From Rhodospirillaceae bacterium (GTDB lineage: Bacteria > Pseudomonadota > Alphaproteobacteria > SP197), in the NCBI GenBank assembly GCA_002722885.1, contig PBNE01000019.1, positions 1-46,242 of the forward strand: DNA of 46,242 bases. The letters are read 5' to 3'. Every line of letters starts with the position of its first letter. Position 1 is the first letter of the stretch. A model generated the notes under the pieces. The model was not told the DNA's origin. It did not search any database and saw nothing but the letters and a program-made list of their open reading frames with translations. Of the stretch, positions 45,023-46,242 are shown in pieces. Both the position numbers and the translations under genes were made by a program.

Positions 45023-45930
45023 ATGGCGGATTACGATTACATCATCATCGGCGCGGGATCCGGTGGCGGTGTGCTCGCAAACCGTCTGACCGAGGATGCG
45101 GACAACCGCGTTCTGCTGCTCGAAGCTGGAAGTGAATCCGACCACTGGTCGATCCGCATGCCGGCTGCGTTCGGCATGCACTTTCTCGGAGGCCCGTGGA
45201 ACTGGTCCTACGAATCCGTGCCGCAGAAGAACTTAGCCGGGCGCAGAATCTATCAGCCATGCGGAAAGGGACTGGGCGGTTCGTCGGCCATCAACGGCAT
45301 GGCCTACATACTCGGCCATACCTGTGACTACGAGAGGTGGGCGCATGAGGGCGCAACAGGCTGATCCTATGCCGACGTGCTGCCCTACTTCAAGCGGTCC
45401 GAATCCAACAGCCGTAGTGAGAACGCCTGGCGCGGTGGCGCAGGGCCCGTCGCGACGCGAGCGCTGCCGATTGATGATTTGCTGACCCGGGCCTTTGTCG
45501 AGGCCGGGGTGCAGGTTGGGTTACTTGCGCACCGATGACGTCAACGGGTTCCAGCAGGAGGGTTTCAGACCCTACGACATGAATGTCGATCGGGGTGAGC
45601 GTGCCAGCACGGCACATGCCTATGTCAACCCAGCGCGCAGCCGTCCCAACCTGACAGTGCGGACGAAGACCACGCCGTGGCGCATCGTTGTGGAGGGAAC
45701 ACGCGCCGTGGGTGTTGAAATTGACCGTGGCAACGGTCCTAGAGTCTTGCGCGTTGAACGTGAAGTCATCGTCGCCGCCAGCGCCTTTTCATCGCCGCAT
45801 CTTCTGATGCTCTCCGGCATCAGCCCAGCGGAACATCTGCGGGAAAACGGTATAGACGTGGTGCACGATCTGCCTGGTGTCGGCGCTAACCTGCATGACC
45901 ATCTGGAGGTGCATGTTCAGTGGGGCGGGG
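45023..45930 (+). pseudogene. GMC oxidoreductase (choline-dehydrogenase-like), broken by nonsense, frameshift and truncation
   Basis: Starting at ATG 45023, 6 bases after the sulfatase stop, the gene opens with [20 protein letters not shown] and [12 protein letters not shown] as in BetA, then meets TGA at 45362-45364 in the context GATG-stop-SYADVLPYF, where Trp is expected. The same frame continues to about 45515, where one base must be skipped to reach GYLRTDDVNGFQQEGF, AHAYVNPARSRPNLTV and PGVGANLHDHLEVHVQW. At about 45925 the similarity stops well before the substrate and catalytic domain, and another coding sequence begins. Three lesions make it inactive. The sulfatase-dehydrogenase pair would normally turn choline sulfate into betaine aldehyde. 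Confidence 0.8.
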
Positions 45931-46242
45931 AATTGCAGCTATCCCGCAACCGCCATGCGTGGCCGGGTGGTGGTGATCAACGAGACACGCGACAGCGCGA
46001 TCTGTTTGCGCGCCGACGGCCGGAGAATCCGACAGATCGTCCTGCACCTTGTCTCCATCGCGGTGAAGTTCTCCCGTGACGAAGGGGCGGTGCGTGTGTC
46101 GATTGAAATCGAGGAGGGCGGCACGGCTCTGCTTTGCATCGAAGACAGTGGTGTCTGGATAGAACAGCACGAAATTGATGGTGCGTTTGAGCCCTTCGTG
46201 CAGTTTGGCGGGCCCGGCCGGACACGGGAAGGTACCGGGCTT
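45931..46242 (+). pseudogene. Histidine-kinase ATPase-domain fragment at the right edge
   Basis: In the frame of ATG 45955 the sequence reads GRVVVINETRD, ADGRRIRQIVLHLVSIAVKF, CIEDSGVWIEQHEIDGAFEP and REGTGL before the edge. This is the HATPase_c domain of a sensor kinase. The N-box Asn (usually NLLSNA) is Ile, and the G1 box DxGxG is DSGVW, so the ATP site is degenerate. It is fused out of frame to the truncated GMC gene, without a start or dimerisation domain. It is either a deletion junction or a chimeric assembly end. The G2 box is cut by the window edge. Confidence 0.6.

Noticed and set aside
1..46242. Search for tRNA, rRNA, CRISPR arrays, transposases, integrases and phage genes
   Set aside because: None recognised by eye. 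Structured RNA without a conserved sequence could be missed; a covariance-model search would decide.

Overview
The window is high-GC, densely packed bacterial DNA with Shine-Dalgarno-led genes, short intergenic gaps and many 4-base stop/start overlaps. The gene families (non-pyrrolysine MttB-type methyltransferases, dimethylglycine/sarcosine dehydrogenase-like flavoproteins, ProVWX-type betaine transport, choline sulfatase next to a choline-dehydrogenase-type GMC enzyme, many phytanoyl-CoA and other non-heme iron oxygenases) suggest a heterotrophic alphaproteobacterium, possibly marine or host-associated. This is inferred from gene content; no rRNA, tRNA or phylogenetic marker is present. I saw no transposase, prophage, CRISPR array or integron.

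Layout. 1-680: N-terminal part of a sensor kinase running off the left edge. 880-3424: an M29/NicX-like protein, a metallo-beta-lactamase/flavin-monooxygenase fusion remnant, a DUF2783 gene and an Fe(II)/2OG oxygenase. 3576-10739 (minus): a likely four-gene operon of an XRE-cupin regulator, two ~815-residue DAO-GCV_T flavoproteins and an MttB homologue. 10885-14621: a heterodimeric ABC exporter. 14552-19665: a GFA protein, an amidohydrolase, two gene remnants, a Rieske oxygenase and a PHP protein. 19681-23944: a PhyH / acyl-CoA ligase / TIM-barrel operon with a divergent second PhyH gene. 24052-28106: a dead 2OG oxygenase, a two-domain thioesterase/thioredoxin-fold isomerase, a DMT exporter, a decayed ureidoglycolate-lyase-like gene and an SDR. 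28107-32294: ABC permease and ATPase on minus with a divergent betaine-type binding protein. 32395-38650: an IPNS-like oxygenase, a prolyl aminopeptidase, a frameshifted carotenoid-oxygenase gene and an orphan urease (fused gamma-beta plus alpha). 38781-46242: an oligopeptide-type binding protein, a LysR remnant, a second MttB homologue, a truncated DAO gene, choline sulfatase, a broken GMC dehydrogenase and a histidine-kinase ATPase fragment at the right edge.

How it fits together (inference): import of a betaine-like solute (ProVWX type), release of choline from choline-O-sulfate, oxidation by the GMC enzyme, and stepwise N-demethylation by MttB-type transferases, Rieske oxygenase and DAO-GCV_T flavoproteins, with one-carbon units captured on folate. 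The substrates cannot be fixed from sequence alone.

A second theme is damage. At least ten genes are broken by nonsense codons, frameshifts, internal deletions or gene-to-gene fusions, while adjacent long genes are intact. Several nonsense or missense changes look like G-to-A or C-to-T transitions. This suggests ongoing gene loss, although some lesions (a homopolymer frameshift, both window ends) could be sequencing or assembly artefacts.
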